Origin: Salegentibacter mishustinae
GTDB taxonomy: Bacteria; Bacteroidota; Bacteroidia; Flavobacteriales; Flavobacteriaceae
Assembly (NCBI RefSeq): GCF_002900095.1
Contig: NZ_LLKN01000002.1
Location: 2,728,001 to 2,792,000 of the forward strand
Reading direction: 5' to 3'
Length of the DNA stretch: 64,000 bases
Positions 43,938 to 52,152 of this stretch are shown here, piece after piece. The notes beneath the pieces are model-generated. The model was not told the DNA's origin and did no database searches. It saw only the letters and a list, made by a program, of their open reading frames with translations. The first letter of the stretch is position 1. Every line of letters begins with the position of its first letter. A program made the translations under genes and the position numbers.

Positions 43938-45584
43938 AACCTCAGTTTCTTCAGCATCTAGCATCATATACAATGGTTTTCCAGTAGTTCCGCTAGGGAA
44001 TGAGATACCTAAAAGTGCCGATAACGTTGGTGCGATATCAACAATTTCTGTTCTTTGGGTTGTGCTGCCCTTTTTCACTCCGTTTCCGTAGAAAATTAAA
44101 GGAGCGTGAGTATCATACATCAAACCACTACCGTGGGTAGAACCCGTTCTTGAATATACGATAGTTGCAGGATCTAAAACATAAACCACATCTCCACTTC
44201 TTTTTTGATTAAATCCGTTTTGAATAGCTACAGCTGCTCCAGACACAAAGCTACCGCTGCTAAGCTGATCTCTGGTATATACTTTATCTATTTGATCTAA
44301 TTGAAGAATATAATGCGCCATTTTAGATTGTAACTCTGAGGAGCTAATTTCTGCTTCTTCCATCACTTCGTAATTAAAGAAAATCTGATTGTTATAGACG
44401 CTTTCTATAAGCTCATCTTCATCAAATTCTTCAGAGACAAATTGCTCAAGCTCTTCTCTAAACTCATCAGACTCAAAATAGCCTGCTGGAATATTTACAG
44501 AATCAAGATAAGCCGGAACATCTCCCCCACCGTGATCTGCCGATAGAAAAATTGTATAATTACCTTCTCCAACTTGCTCATTTAATTCTTCTAATAGTTG
44601 CGCTATATTTTTATCAAGCCGCAGATAAGTATCCTGAATTTCTTTAGAGTTCACTCCAAAATTGTGACCTATCTTATCGGTACTTGAAAAACTTAGGGTA
44701 AGGAAATCGGTATCAACATCCTGTCCCAATTCTTCAGCCTCAATTGCCGCCAAAGCAAATTCGAGAGTAATATCATTCCCATAAGCTGAATTTTCAATGA
44801 TATCGAATCCACCGTTTTCTTTGCTTAATTCAGCTAAATCATAGGGAAAGGTGGCATCTTCTTTTCCTCTAAAACCACCTTCAAAATTATTCTTGTCGCT
44901 TCCGCTTTCTTTATAGGTTTCAATATCATAAAGAGTATTCCATGGTTTTAAATAAGCTTCTACCTTGTCTGAATCGTTAAAGTCTTTAACCCATTGCGGC
45001 AATTCTTCCATATAATATGAACTGGTTATCCACTTGCCTTCGTCGTCACCATGAAACCAGTAAGCTGCATTGGCAGTATGCCCGGCGGGCAGAATAGAGC
45101 CACGATCTTTAATAGAAACACCAATGGTTTTTCCGCGCATTTGGGTATGTAATCTGTTTTCATCACTCACTGTAGTAGTTTTCATCCTGTGCGGAGACAT
45201 TTTCCCGGCATCATCTTCAGTTCCTACCGGCTCTACCGAATCATCTCCTGCGCAATAAACCGATTCGTGGATAAATTTATCATACCAGCCGTTTCCTATA
45301 ATTCCATGATTCATTGGGCTGGTGCCTGTATAAACCGAGGCGTGACCAGGGCCGGTATAAGTAGGCACATAATTAAAATGGTTATTTTTAAAGTTGTAAC
45401 CTTCATTTACTAATTTCTTAAATCCATCTTCTCCAAATCGATCCCAAAATCGGGTAAGATAATCATAGCGCATTTGGTCCACTACAATTCCTACTACCAG
45501 CTTGGGTTGCTCCTGGGACTTTTCCTGAGAAAAAGCCTGAAAGGTTAATAATCCTGTAAATAGTAAAAATGCTAATCGCTTCAT
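43929..45584 (-). CDS. pafA: PafA-like alkaline phosphatase (phosphate-irrepressible family)
   Basis: This 551-residue secreted phosphomonoesterase of the alkaline phosphatase superfamily has a signal peptide (FQAFSQ). Catalytic residues match PafA: Asp36 (VVDQMRYD), nucleophile Thr77 (PTYTGPGHAS), Asn98 (IIGNGW), and Lys159/Arg161 (SIKDRGS). Metal ligands are in SADHGGGDVP and THGSGLMYDTHAPL. PafA enzymes use Thr rather than Ser and are made even when phosphate is plentiful, releasing phosphate from organic esters in the periplasm. Divergent from the MlaEF genes. Confidence 0.9.
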   Translation of the reverse strand: MKRLAFLLFTGLLTFQAFSQEKSQEQPKLVVGIVVDQMRYDYLTRFWDRFGEDGFKKLVNEGYNFKNNHFNYVPTYTGPGHASVYTGTSPMNHGIIGNGWYDKFIHESVYCAGDDSVEPVGTEDDAGKMSPHRMKTTTVSDENRLHTQMRGKTIGVSIKDRGSILPAGHTANAAYWFHGDDEGKWITSSYYMEELPQWVKDFNDSDKVEAYLKPWNTLYDIETYKESGSDKNNFEGGFRGKEDATFPYDLAELSKENGGFDIIENSAYGNDITLEFALAAIEAEELGQDVDTDFLTLSFSSTDKIGHNFGVNSKEIQDTYLRLDKNIAQLLEELNEQVGEGNYTIFLSADHGGGDVPAYLDSVNIPAGYFESDEFREELEQFVSEEFDEDELIESVYNNQIFFNYEVMEEAEISSSELQSKMAHYILQLDQIDKVYTRDQLSSGSFVSGAAVAIQNGFNQKRSGDVVYVLDPATIVYSRTGSTHGSGLMYDTHAPLIFYGNGVKKGSTTQRTEIVDIAPTLSALLGISFPSGTTGKPLYMMLDAEETEVSE

Positions 45585-45609
45585 CTTGTATTGTTTTATA
45601 GAAGTAGCT

Positions 45610-45617
45610 CAAAATTA
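45610..45617 (-). promoter_or_regulatory. -7 box of the PafA gene
   Basis: TAATTTTG on the minus strand matches TAnnTTTG about 25 bases upstream of the ATG. The -33 position reads AATC, so only the -7 box is supported. Confidence 0.5.
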
Positions 45618-45657
45618 CTAAACTTATTGGGCTAAAGATTAATTCTTCGTTAAATAC

Positions 45658-45688
45658 TTTGGAGTAATTTTTTAGTATTTTAGCTTTA
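45658..45688 (+). promoter_or_regulatory. Promoter of mlaEF (TTTG-N19-TAGCTTTA)
   Basis: TTTG (45658-45661), exactly 19 bases and TAGCTTTA fit the Bacteroidota consensus with one mismatch in the last base. The ATG follows 13 bases after the box. Confidence 0.7.
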
Positions 45689-45701
45689 CAAAAATTGCTT
45701 A

Positions 45702-46439
45702 ATGAACTATCTACACTCCATTGGGGAATATTTTTTAATGTTGAAAGGAACTTTTCACCGAATGACAAAAACATCGGTTCTTAGAAGTTTGATCCTTAAA
45801 GAAATAGACGACCTAATTATTGGCTCGATGGGAATCGTGTCTTTTTTATCCTTTTTTATTGGAGCTGTAGTGGCTTTGCAAACCGCGTTAAATTTAAATA
45901 ATCCATTAATACCAAAATCCCTGGTAGCATATGCGGCAAGGCAATCTATAATTCTTGAATTTGCTCCTACTTTTATCTCCATTATTATGGCGGGTAAAGT
46001 GGGCTCTTATATCACCTCCAGCATTGGCTCTATGAACGTTACCGAACAGATTGATGCTCTGGAAGTGATGGGTATTAATTCTTTAAACTATCTTATTTTC
46101 CCTAAGATCGTAGCAATGCTTTTTTATCCGTTTGTAATTGCTATTTCCATGTTCCTGGGAATCCTTGGCGCTTATACTGCAGCGGTTATGGGAGGTTTTG
46201 TCCCCCCAGATCTTTTTGTGCAGGGACTTCAGGAAGATTTTATACCATTTCACCTTGTTTACGCCTTTATTAAAACATTTTTATTCGCCTTTATTTTGGC
46301 CACCGTTCCTGCTTACCACGGCTATTATATGAAAGGTGGCGCGCTAGAAGTTGGTGAAGCCAGTACCACCTCTTTTGTTTGGACTAGTGTGGTTATTATT
46401 ATTACAAATTACGCAGTAACCCAATTATTACTAAGCTAA
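45702..46439 (+). CDS. mlaE: MlaE-family lipid ABC transporter permease
   Basis: This 245-residue inner-membrane permease has about five to six helices and the MlaE/YrbE signature AGKVGSYITSSIGSMNVTEQ and DALEVMGINSLNYLIFPKI. With the ATPase it would move phospholipids between the inner membrane and the periplasmic MCE protein. The stop overlaps the ATPase start by one base (TAATG), so the two are coupled. The MCE substrate protein (MlaD) is not encoded next to it. Confidence 0.92.
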   Translation: MNYLHSIGEYFLMLKGTFHRMTKTSVLRSLILKEIDDLIIGSMGIVSFLSFFIGAVVALQTALNLNNPLIPKSLVAYAARQSIILEFAPTFISIIMAGKVGSYITSSIGSMNVTEQIDALEVMGINSLNYLIFPKIVAMLFYPFVIAISMFLGILGAYTAAVMGGFVPPDLFVQGLQEDFIPFHLVYAFIKTFLFAFILATVPAYHGYYMKGGALEVGEASTTSFVWTSVVIIITNYAVTQLLLS

Positions 46440-47203
46440 TGATAGAAGTAGAAAATTTACATAAAGCGTTTGATGGCGAGGAAGTCTTAAAAGGGATAGA
46501 TTTTAAGTTTGAAAAAAGTAAAACCAATCTTATTATAGGGCAATCTGGTTCTGGGAAAAGTGTACTCCTAAAATGTATGTTAGGTTTATTTACTCCTGAA
46601 AAAGGAATTATAAAATATGACGGAAAACCTTATAGTGAATTTACTGAAGATGAACGCAAAGATCTTAGTAAACAAATAGGAATGGTTTTTCAGGGCGGCG
46701 CTCTATTTGATTCTATGACCGTGGAAGAGAATGTAATGTTTCCTTTAAAAATGTTCACTAAAAAACAACACAAGGAAAATAAAGAACGAGTTAAGGAGGT
46801 TTTAAACCGAGTAAATCTTGATGGTAACGAGAAAAAAATGCCTTCTGAAATAAGCGGTGGAATGCAGAAGCGTGTCTCTATTGCCCGAGCTATTGTTAAC
46901 CGACCCAAATACTTGTTTTGCGATGAACCTAACTCAGGATTGGATCCTAAAACCGCTACAGTGATAGACAATCTTATTCAGGAGATTACGCACGAATACG
47001 ATATCACTACAATTATCATTACTCACGATATGAATTCGGTTTTAGAAATTGGAGAAAACATCGCCTTTTTAAAAGACGGAGTTTTAGCCTGGAAAGGAGA
47101 TAAATCACAGATCTTTAAAACCGACGACGAAACCGTAACCGATTTTGTTTACTCTTCAAACCTATTTCAGAAAGTAAGAGAAGCGCAACAACAAGGACTT
47201 TAA
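46439..47203 (+). CDS. mlaF: MlaF-family lipid ABC transporter ATP-binding protein
   Basis: This 254-residue ATPase has Walker A IGQSGSGKSVLLKCM, the Q-loop in MVFQGGALFDSM, signature SGGMQKRVSIARAI and Walker B LFCDEPNSGLDPKT, with a switch His in TITHDM-like IIITHDMNSV. The MQKRV form of the signature is typical for MlaF rather than sugar or peptide exporters. It is coupled to mlaE. The gene end overlaps the convergent DUF389 gene by 4 bases. Confidence 0.93.
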   Translation: MIEVENLHKAFDGEEVLKGIDFKFEKSKTNLIIGQSGSGKSVLLKCMLGLFTPEKGIIKYDGKPYSEFTEDERKDLSKQIGMVFQGGALFDSMTVEENVMFPLKMFTKKQHKENKERVKEVLNRVNLDGNEKKMPSEISGGMQKRVSIARAIVNRPKYLFCDEPNSGLDPKTATVIDNLIQEITHEYDITTIIITHDMNSVLEIGENIAFLKDGVLAWKGDKSQIFKTDDETVTDFVYSSNLFQKVREAQQQGL

Positions 47204-48642
47204 TTAACAGATTTCACCTGAAGCGTATCCAGTTTCAACCTAACTTTTAACCATCTTTCAAAACGTTGTTTTTGTTCCGAGATCTGGCTGGTTTTTAAGT
47301 CATCTTTCCAACCTACGGTAAATGTTGGGATAGTATCTGTTTTCGCGAAATTTGTAGTAATTAAGTTAGAGTAACCTAACTCTTCTATCCCATCATAATT
47401 TATTTTCGCCTCCTGGCTTACGTCGCTAAAAGAAAAACTACTGTTCCGGTATTTCGAAATTTCATTTTCCAATAGCGCTATTTTTTCGTCTTTATTTTCA
47501 ATAAGCTCCTGGTTTTTCATATAAAGATCTTCCAGAATTCCACTTCTAACCTGCATAGAAAGTTCATCTATTGCTCCACTGGGATCTTCTCCCTGGTGTA
47601 TCACTAATTCAGTTTCCTTTAAAGCCTCAATATCCTCTAATTGTTTCTGCCAGGTGGTAATAATAGTCTTAGGTACGCGCTTTCCAATTAAATATACTTC
47701 AATGCTTTTCTCTTTATAATCGTAGGAAGATTTTATGGTTTCCGTACCATCATACCTCATTACGTTAGCTATAAAGTCTTTAGCTTTAGATTCAAATAGT
47801 TGCTCCTGAAGCAGGAATACAAACAAAATCACACTGGGAATCATGACAATTACGGCGATGGTAGATGCTATTTGGGCGGTTCTTCTTCGTCTTTTACTAT
47901 TTACATATTTCACCAGAGGAAAACCAAGAACTTTAGTTACCACAAAAGTTGAAAGGGCGATAAATACCGCGTTAATTGAAAAAAGATACAAAGCGCCACC
48001 AGCATAAGACCAGTTTCCAATTGCCAAACCGTAGCCTACAGTACATAAAGGTGGCATAAGTGCAGTTGCAATCGCAACACCAAGAATCACACTGGCTATG
48101 GTCCCCTTTTTTGTTTTAGCTACGATTAGTGCCAATCCACCAAAAATAGCAACCAAAACATCTAAAATTGTTGGATAAGTTCGGGCTATAAGTTCGGGTG
48201 TTTCTTCTTTCACCGGCGAAACGAGAAAATAAATATAAGCGGTAAGTACACTTAAACCCACCATTAAACCAAGATTGATAAAAGACTTTCTTAAAGTAAG
48301 TACGTCATTTATCGCAACAGACATTCCCACACCAACTATTGGCCCCATTAGAGGTGAGATAAGCATCGCACCAATAACAACTGCTGTACTACTTACATTT
48401 AGACCAATAGAGGCCACAAAAATGGAAAATATAAGAATCCAGGCATTATGACCTTTAAACGAGATATCCTTTTTTACAGCCTCTATGGTGGATTCTCTAT
48501 CGGTATCATGCCGAATTTCCAGTAACTCTCTTATAAGCGCTTTTATGTTCTGCCAGATCCCTTTTGCATTTGCCCCCAAATCTTCAGATTTCTCGTGCGG
48601 AGGCAGAGATTTATTACTTTCAGGCTTTTGATTATTATCCAT
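47200..48642 (-). CDS. DUF389-domain inner membrane protein
   Basis: This 480-residue protein has a cytoplasmic start (about 1-70), a block of about seven membrane helices (about 70-275) with GAMLISPLMGPIVGVGMSVA and the helix pair VAIATALMPPLCTVGYGLA, then a periplasmic or cytoplasmic C-terminal half with coiled-coil character (NQELIENKDEKIALLENEI). This is the DUF389/TIGR00341 family, function unknown. It is the last gene of a four-gene minus-strand run, 6 bases after manC. Confidence 0.88.
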   Translation of the reverse strand: MDNNQKPESNKSLPPHEKSEDLGANAKGIWQNIKALIRELLEIRHDTDRESTIEAVKKDISFKGHNAWILIFSIFVASIGLNVSSTAVVIGAMLISPLMGPIVGVGMSVAINDVLTLRKSFINLGLMVGLSVLTAYIYFLVSPVKEETPELIARTYPTILDVLVAIFGGLALIVAKTKKGTIASVILGVAIATALMPPLCTVGYGLAIGNWSYAGGALYLFSINAVFIALSTFVVTKVLGFPLVKYVNSKRRRRTAQIASTIAVIVMIPSVILFVFLLQEQLFESKAKDFIANVMRYDGTETIKSSYDYKEKSIEVYLIGKRVPKTIITTWQKQLEDIEALKETELVIHQGEDPSGAIDELSMQVRSGILEDLYMKNQELIENKDEKIALLENEISKYRNSSFSFSDVSQEAKINYDGIEELGYSNLITTNFAKTDTIPTFTVGWKDDLKTSQISEQKQRFERWLKVRLKLDTLQVKSVN

Positions 48643-48648
48643 ATAATT

Positions 48649-49731
48649 TTAACCTAGATCTTCTCCAAATTTCTCAATAGCTTTTTCGCGAAGCGCCTTG
48701 ATTTCCTGTATTTTCTTTTTCGGAGTAATTAACAATACTCTATCATCTTCTACTACCACAAAATCATTCAAGCCATCCAGAACAACTACTTTATTGTTTT
48801 GAGTTTTAATGATATTTCCGGTAGAATTTAAAGGTAGCAATCTTCCGTTTACCATGGTATTTTGGTTTTCGTCTTGCGGTAATTCATCTTCCAACGACTT
48901 CCAGGTACCCAGATCGTTCCATTTAAATTTCGCCGGAATCACATATACACTATCAGACTTTTCCATAATAGCGTAATCTATAGAAACATTTTGGGCTTTA
49001 TGATAATTTTCCTCTAAAAACTCCAGTTCTTTTTCGGTATTATAAAACTCGCTCCCTTTCTCAAAAAGCCTGAAAGTTTCGGGATGATATTTTTGAAAAC
49101 TCTCTACAATAAAAGCAGCACTCCATATAAATATGCCCGCGTTCCAAACGTAATTGCCTTCTTCAATAAAAGTTTCTGCCTTTTTAAAAGAAGGCTTTTC
49201 GGTGAACTTTAATACCGGTTTAGCACCTTCAGCATCATCTTTTTTATATTGAATATATCCATAACCAGTATTGGGAAAAGTAGGCTCGATTCCCAGGGTA
49301 ATTAATTTATCTTCTGAAGCTACAATTTGAAAAGCTTCTTCAATATTTTCCTGAAATGCAGTATCTCCCTGAATCCAGTGGTCGCTGGGCGCCACTAAAA
49401 TTAAGGCGTCTTTATTCTTCTTTTTAATCTTCAAGGCCCCCAATAAAATACTGGGAGCGGTATTCCGCATCTCGGGCTCCAGTACAATTTGATCATCCTC
49501 AACCTGCGGCAATTGCTCTTTTACAGATTCCTTATAATCTTTATGGGTAAGAATTATGATATTTTCTAAAGGCATTAGCTTCGCCAAACGATGAAAAGTA
49601 GTTTGTATAAGTGTAGATCCCACGCCCAAAATATCCTGAAATTGCTTAGGATATTGAGTAGTACTTACTGGCCAGAACCGTGAACCAATTCCACCAGCCA
49701 TTAAGATTGCGTAGTGATTTGTGTTTTTCAT
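48649..49731 (-). CDS. manC: Mannose-1-phosphate guanylyltransferase
   Basis: This 360-residue nucleotidyltransferase makes GDP-mannose for polysaccharides. The N-terminal ILMAGGIGSRFWPVSTTQYP and KQFQDILG, then VAPSDHW and FTEKPSFKKAETFIEEGNY, and WNAGIFIW are all present. It is the short type lacking the C-terminal isomerase domain of bifunctional ManC. It sits 11 bases after the SprT-like gene and 6 before the DUF389 gene. No other nucleotide-sugar genes are next to it. Confidence 0.95.
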   Translation of the reverse strand: MKNTNHYAILMAGGIGSRFWPVSTTQYPKQFQDILGVGSTLIQTTFHRLAKLMPLENIIILTHKDYKESVKEQLPQVEDDQIVLEPEMRNTAPSILLGALKIKKKNKDALILVAPSDHWIQGDTAFQENIEEAFQIVASEDKLITLGIEPTFPNTGYGYIQYKKDDAEGAKPVLKFTEKPSFKKAETFIEEGNYVWNAGIFIWSAAFIVESFQKYHPETFRLFEKGSEFYNTEKELEFLEENYHKAQNVSIDYAIMEKSDSVYVIPAKFKWNDLGTWKSLEDELPQDENQNTMVNGRLLPLNSTGNIIKTQNNKVVVLDGLNDFVVVEDDRVLLITPKKKIQEIKALREKAIEKFGEDLG

Positions 49732-49742
49732 AAAAAAAGGAA

Positions 49743-50342
49743 TTAATTTTTGAGCAACTCTACTTCTGCATTGGGTTGAAACAAATAAATTTTACCCGTG
49801 TCTACTTCCAGACATTCGTAGCGTTTTATTCTTCTTTCCCCTTTTTTAAACGTTTTCCCATTATAGATTCTAAAAATTCCTCCAAGCGGGATTTCAAAAA
49901 TATAATTTTTATCGTTCTCAGGATCAAAAGTTTTGAGCGCTACAGATAATTTTGCATCGGTATCGCTACTGGCTTTAGGATTTCTAAAATGCTGCGCAAT
50001 TAAAGGAAGTAATCCTGAAGGAAAAATTTCGGGCCTAATAAAAGGCAACATTAATTCCCTGAAAGTAAATTTCCACTCCTGCCCGTGGGGCTTTATTTGC
50101 CTTCCAAATTTCTCAAAAGCTAACAAATGGGCGATCTCATGAACTAAAGTAATTAAAAAACGATATTTATTTAAATTGGCATTAACCGTAATTTGTTGCG
50201 CCCCATTTGGCATTCTGCGATAATCGCCGTGCCTTGTCTTACGTTCATTTACAATTTTTAAATGAACATTATTGTCCTTTATCATTTCAAACACTGGAGA
50301 AACGGCTCGTTCTGGAATATATCTTTCAAGGATTTCTCTCAT
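49743..50342 (-). CDS. SprT-like zinc metalloprotease-domain protein
   Basis: This 199-residue protein has the zinc motif HEIAHLLAFEKFG (HExxH) with a third His in KPHGQEWKFTFRELM, as in SprT/Spartan-like domains. The remaining C-terminal part is beta-rich (IFRIYNGKTFKKGERRIKRY) and lacks the four zinc-ribbon cysteines of E. coli SprT. Eukaryotic Spartan digests DNA-protein crosslinks, but the bacterial role is unknown. It lies 3 bases after an SDR gene and 11 before manC. Confidence 0.88.
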   Translation of the reverse strand: MREILERYIPERAVSPVFEMIKDNNVHLKIVNERKTRHGDYRRMPNGAQQITVNANLNKYRFLITLVHEIAHLLAFEKFGRQIKPHGQEWKFTFRELMLPFIRPEIFPSGLLPLIAQHFRNPKASSDTDAKLSVALKTFDPENDKNYIFEIPLGGIFRIYNGKTFKKGERRIKRYECLEVDTGKIYLFQPNAEVELLKN

Positions 50343-50345
50343 TGG

Positions 50346-51026
50346 CTACGGCGTACTGTTAGAAACCTGGAGCAATTTACCATTATAAAATTTATGTCCT
50401 GTAAGGCTAAAATTGGCAATATACTCGGCCATATCTTTTGCTGAAAGCGGAACTTCCAAGCCAGGAAATGCTTCTTCCAGCATTTCGGTTTGTACAGCAC
50501 CAAGAGCAAGTACATTAAATGAAGGTCCCTTTTCTTTGTATTCTTCGGCTAAAAGCTCGGTTAATGTAATTACTGCCGCTTTACTGGAACTATAAGCTGA
50601 AAGTCCAGGAAATTTCACACTACCCTGTACACCGCCCATGGTACTAATATTCACCACGTGCGCATCTTTTTTCATAAAGGGCAACATTTTTTGAGTTAAA
50701 CCAATTACTCCAAAAACATTGGTACTATATATCTGCTGAAATTCTTCAGCTGAAATTTTTTCAAAATCTTTATTAATAAGTGCACCGGCGTTGTTTATTA
50801 AAACATCTACCTGTTTCCATTTGGTCTCTACAAACGCTGAAACTTTTTCGAGATCTTCAGCTTTGGAAATATCGCAAGATATAGCAGTTACATTTTCTAA
50901 ATTTAACTCAGAAACCGGTTTATCATTTCGGGAAAGCGCCAGTACTTTGTACCCTTTTTCAGCAAAGAGCTTCACCATTTCGTACCCCATCCCACGGCTG
51001 GTTCCTGTTATGACAATATGTTTCAT
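50346..51026 (-). CDS. Short-chain dehydrogenase/reductase
   Basis: This 226-residue NAD(P)-dependent oxidoreductase has the Rossmann motif ITGTSRGMGYEM (TGxxxGxG), NNAGAL, the catalytic Ser region VNISTMGG and the YxxxK motif SAYSSSKAAV. Its substrate cannot be told from sequence. The arginine after the Gly-rich motif suggests NADPH preference, but this is weak evidence. First gene of the SDR-SprT-manC-DUF389 run, 67 bases downstream of the M28 peptidase. Confidence 0.88.
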   Translation of the reverse strand: MKHIVITGTSRGMGYEMVKLFAEKGYKVLALSRNDKPVSELNLENVTAISCDISKAEDLEKVSAFVETKWKQVDVLINNAGALINKDFEKISAEEFQQIYSTNVFGVIGLTQKMLPFMKKDAHVVNISTMGGVQGSVKFPGLSAYSSSKAAVITLTELLAEEYKEKGPSFNVLALGAVQTEMLEEAFPGLEVPLSAKDMAEYIANFSLTGHKFYNGKLLQVSNSTP

Positions 51027-51093
51027 TTTTTTAATAATCTTTTAATCTCAGTTAAATAAATTTCTAACAGATTCTATTTGAACTATGTTGGTA

Positions 51094-52086
51094 TTACTCC
51101 GAAACCTGTTTGTTTAATTTTATTTCCTTTTCAGGTGTATTGGCCATTTTCAATATTCCCGGAATCACACTTTCTATTACGTTGGTCATATGCGCTAAAT
51201 CAAGCTTTTCGGCTTCATCTGCAACGTGGTGATAGTAATCGTAATTAGTAAAATCGAACGTTGAAATTGTTTGTGCAGGCACATTAAATTCTTCGAAAAA
51301 CGGGTAGTTATCGCTTCTTTTAAATAGATTATATTCTTTAGCCTGCGGTAAAAACCCAAGCACTTTTTCTCCAGAATATTCATTGAATTTTTCAGCGAAA
51401 TTAGAGTTTTCGTAACCGGTGAGATAACCTATATAATCTTTATTATTCATTGGTACGCCAATCATTTCAAAATTGAATAAAGCGTATAAATCCAATTTAT
51501 CTTCTTTAAGTTCCTGTGCGATTCTCTTTGCACCTACCAGCCCCATTTCTTCCGCAGAAAATAACACGAACATAATGCTTCGTTTATTATTATCTATTTT
51601 GGCAAATTTCTTAGCCAGCTCTACAACTGCAACCGTTCCAGCAGCATTATCGTTAGCTCCATTGGCAATAGAATCTCCTTCTATGGGTTCCTGGATTCCA
51701 ATATGATCGTAATGCGCTCCCAAAACGATAAACTCATCCTTCAGCTTAGGATCATTGCCTTCCAACATTCCAACAATATTAAATCCTTCAACGCCGTTTA
51801 TTTCAAAATTATGGCGATAGGTATCAAAATATTTTTGGATGCCATTCGCCTCAAAAACCTTTTCGATTCTTTGCGCGGCAAGCTCAATTCCTTCTGTACC
51901 GGTTTGCCTTCCTGCTAATTCGTTTGAAGACAAATAATTCAGTAACGCTTCAACTTCATTTTGCTGAACATTGACATTTAAACTGGTTTTTACTTCCTGG
52001 GAAGATTGAACCGCTTGTGAATTTCCGCAGGAAATAGTAAGCAGGGAAGCTGCAAGTATCGTAAAACTTAAAGTAATTTTTCTCAT
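51094..52086 (-). CDS. M28-family metallopeptidase lipoprotein
   Basis: This lipoprotein of about 330 residues starts at ATG 52086 (MRKITLSFTILAAS, lipobox TISC); the frame continues 9 codons upstream without a signal. Zinc-peptidase motifs include VLGAHYDHIG (His and Asp), NGANDNAAGTVAVVELAKKF (bridging Asp) and FSAEEMGLVGA (catalytic Glu). A late metal-ligand region is FDFTNYDYYHHVADE. It is an aminopeptidase-type enzyme exposed in the periplasm or surface. The preceding spacer holds the terminator of the pdh genes. Confidence 0.9.
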   Translation of the reverse strand: MRKITLSFTILAASLLTISCGNSQAVQSSQEVKTSLNVNVQQNEVEALLNYLSSNELAGRQTGTEGIELAAQRIEKVFEANGIQKYFDTYRHNFEINGVEGFNIVGMLEGNDPKLKDEFIVLGAHYDHIGIQEPIEGDSIANGANDNAAGTVAVVELAKKFAKIDNNKRSIMFVLFSAEEMGLVGAKRIAQELKEDKLDLYALFNFEMIGVPMNNKDYIGYLTGYENSNFAEKFNEYSGEKVLGFLPQAKEYNLFKRSDNYPFFEEFNVPAQTISTFDFTNYDYYHHVADEAEKLDLAHMTNVIESVIPGILKMANTPEKEIKLNKQVSE

Positions 52087-52096
52087 ACCGTTAAAG

Positions 52097-52126
52097 ATAA
52101 AAAAATCCCGCAAGTGTGCGGGATTT
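52097..52126 (-). terminator. Terminator of pdhA-pdhC
   Basis: AAATCCCGCA and TGCGGGATTT form a 10-bp stem around AGTG. On the minus strand the stem is followed by a run of T, so it stops transcripts of pdhC before the M28 gene. Confidence 0.9.
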
Positions 52127-52152
52127 TAATAATTAGTTATTATAAACCTGAG

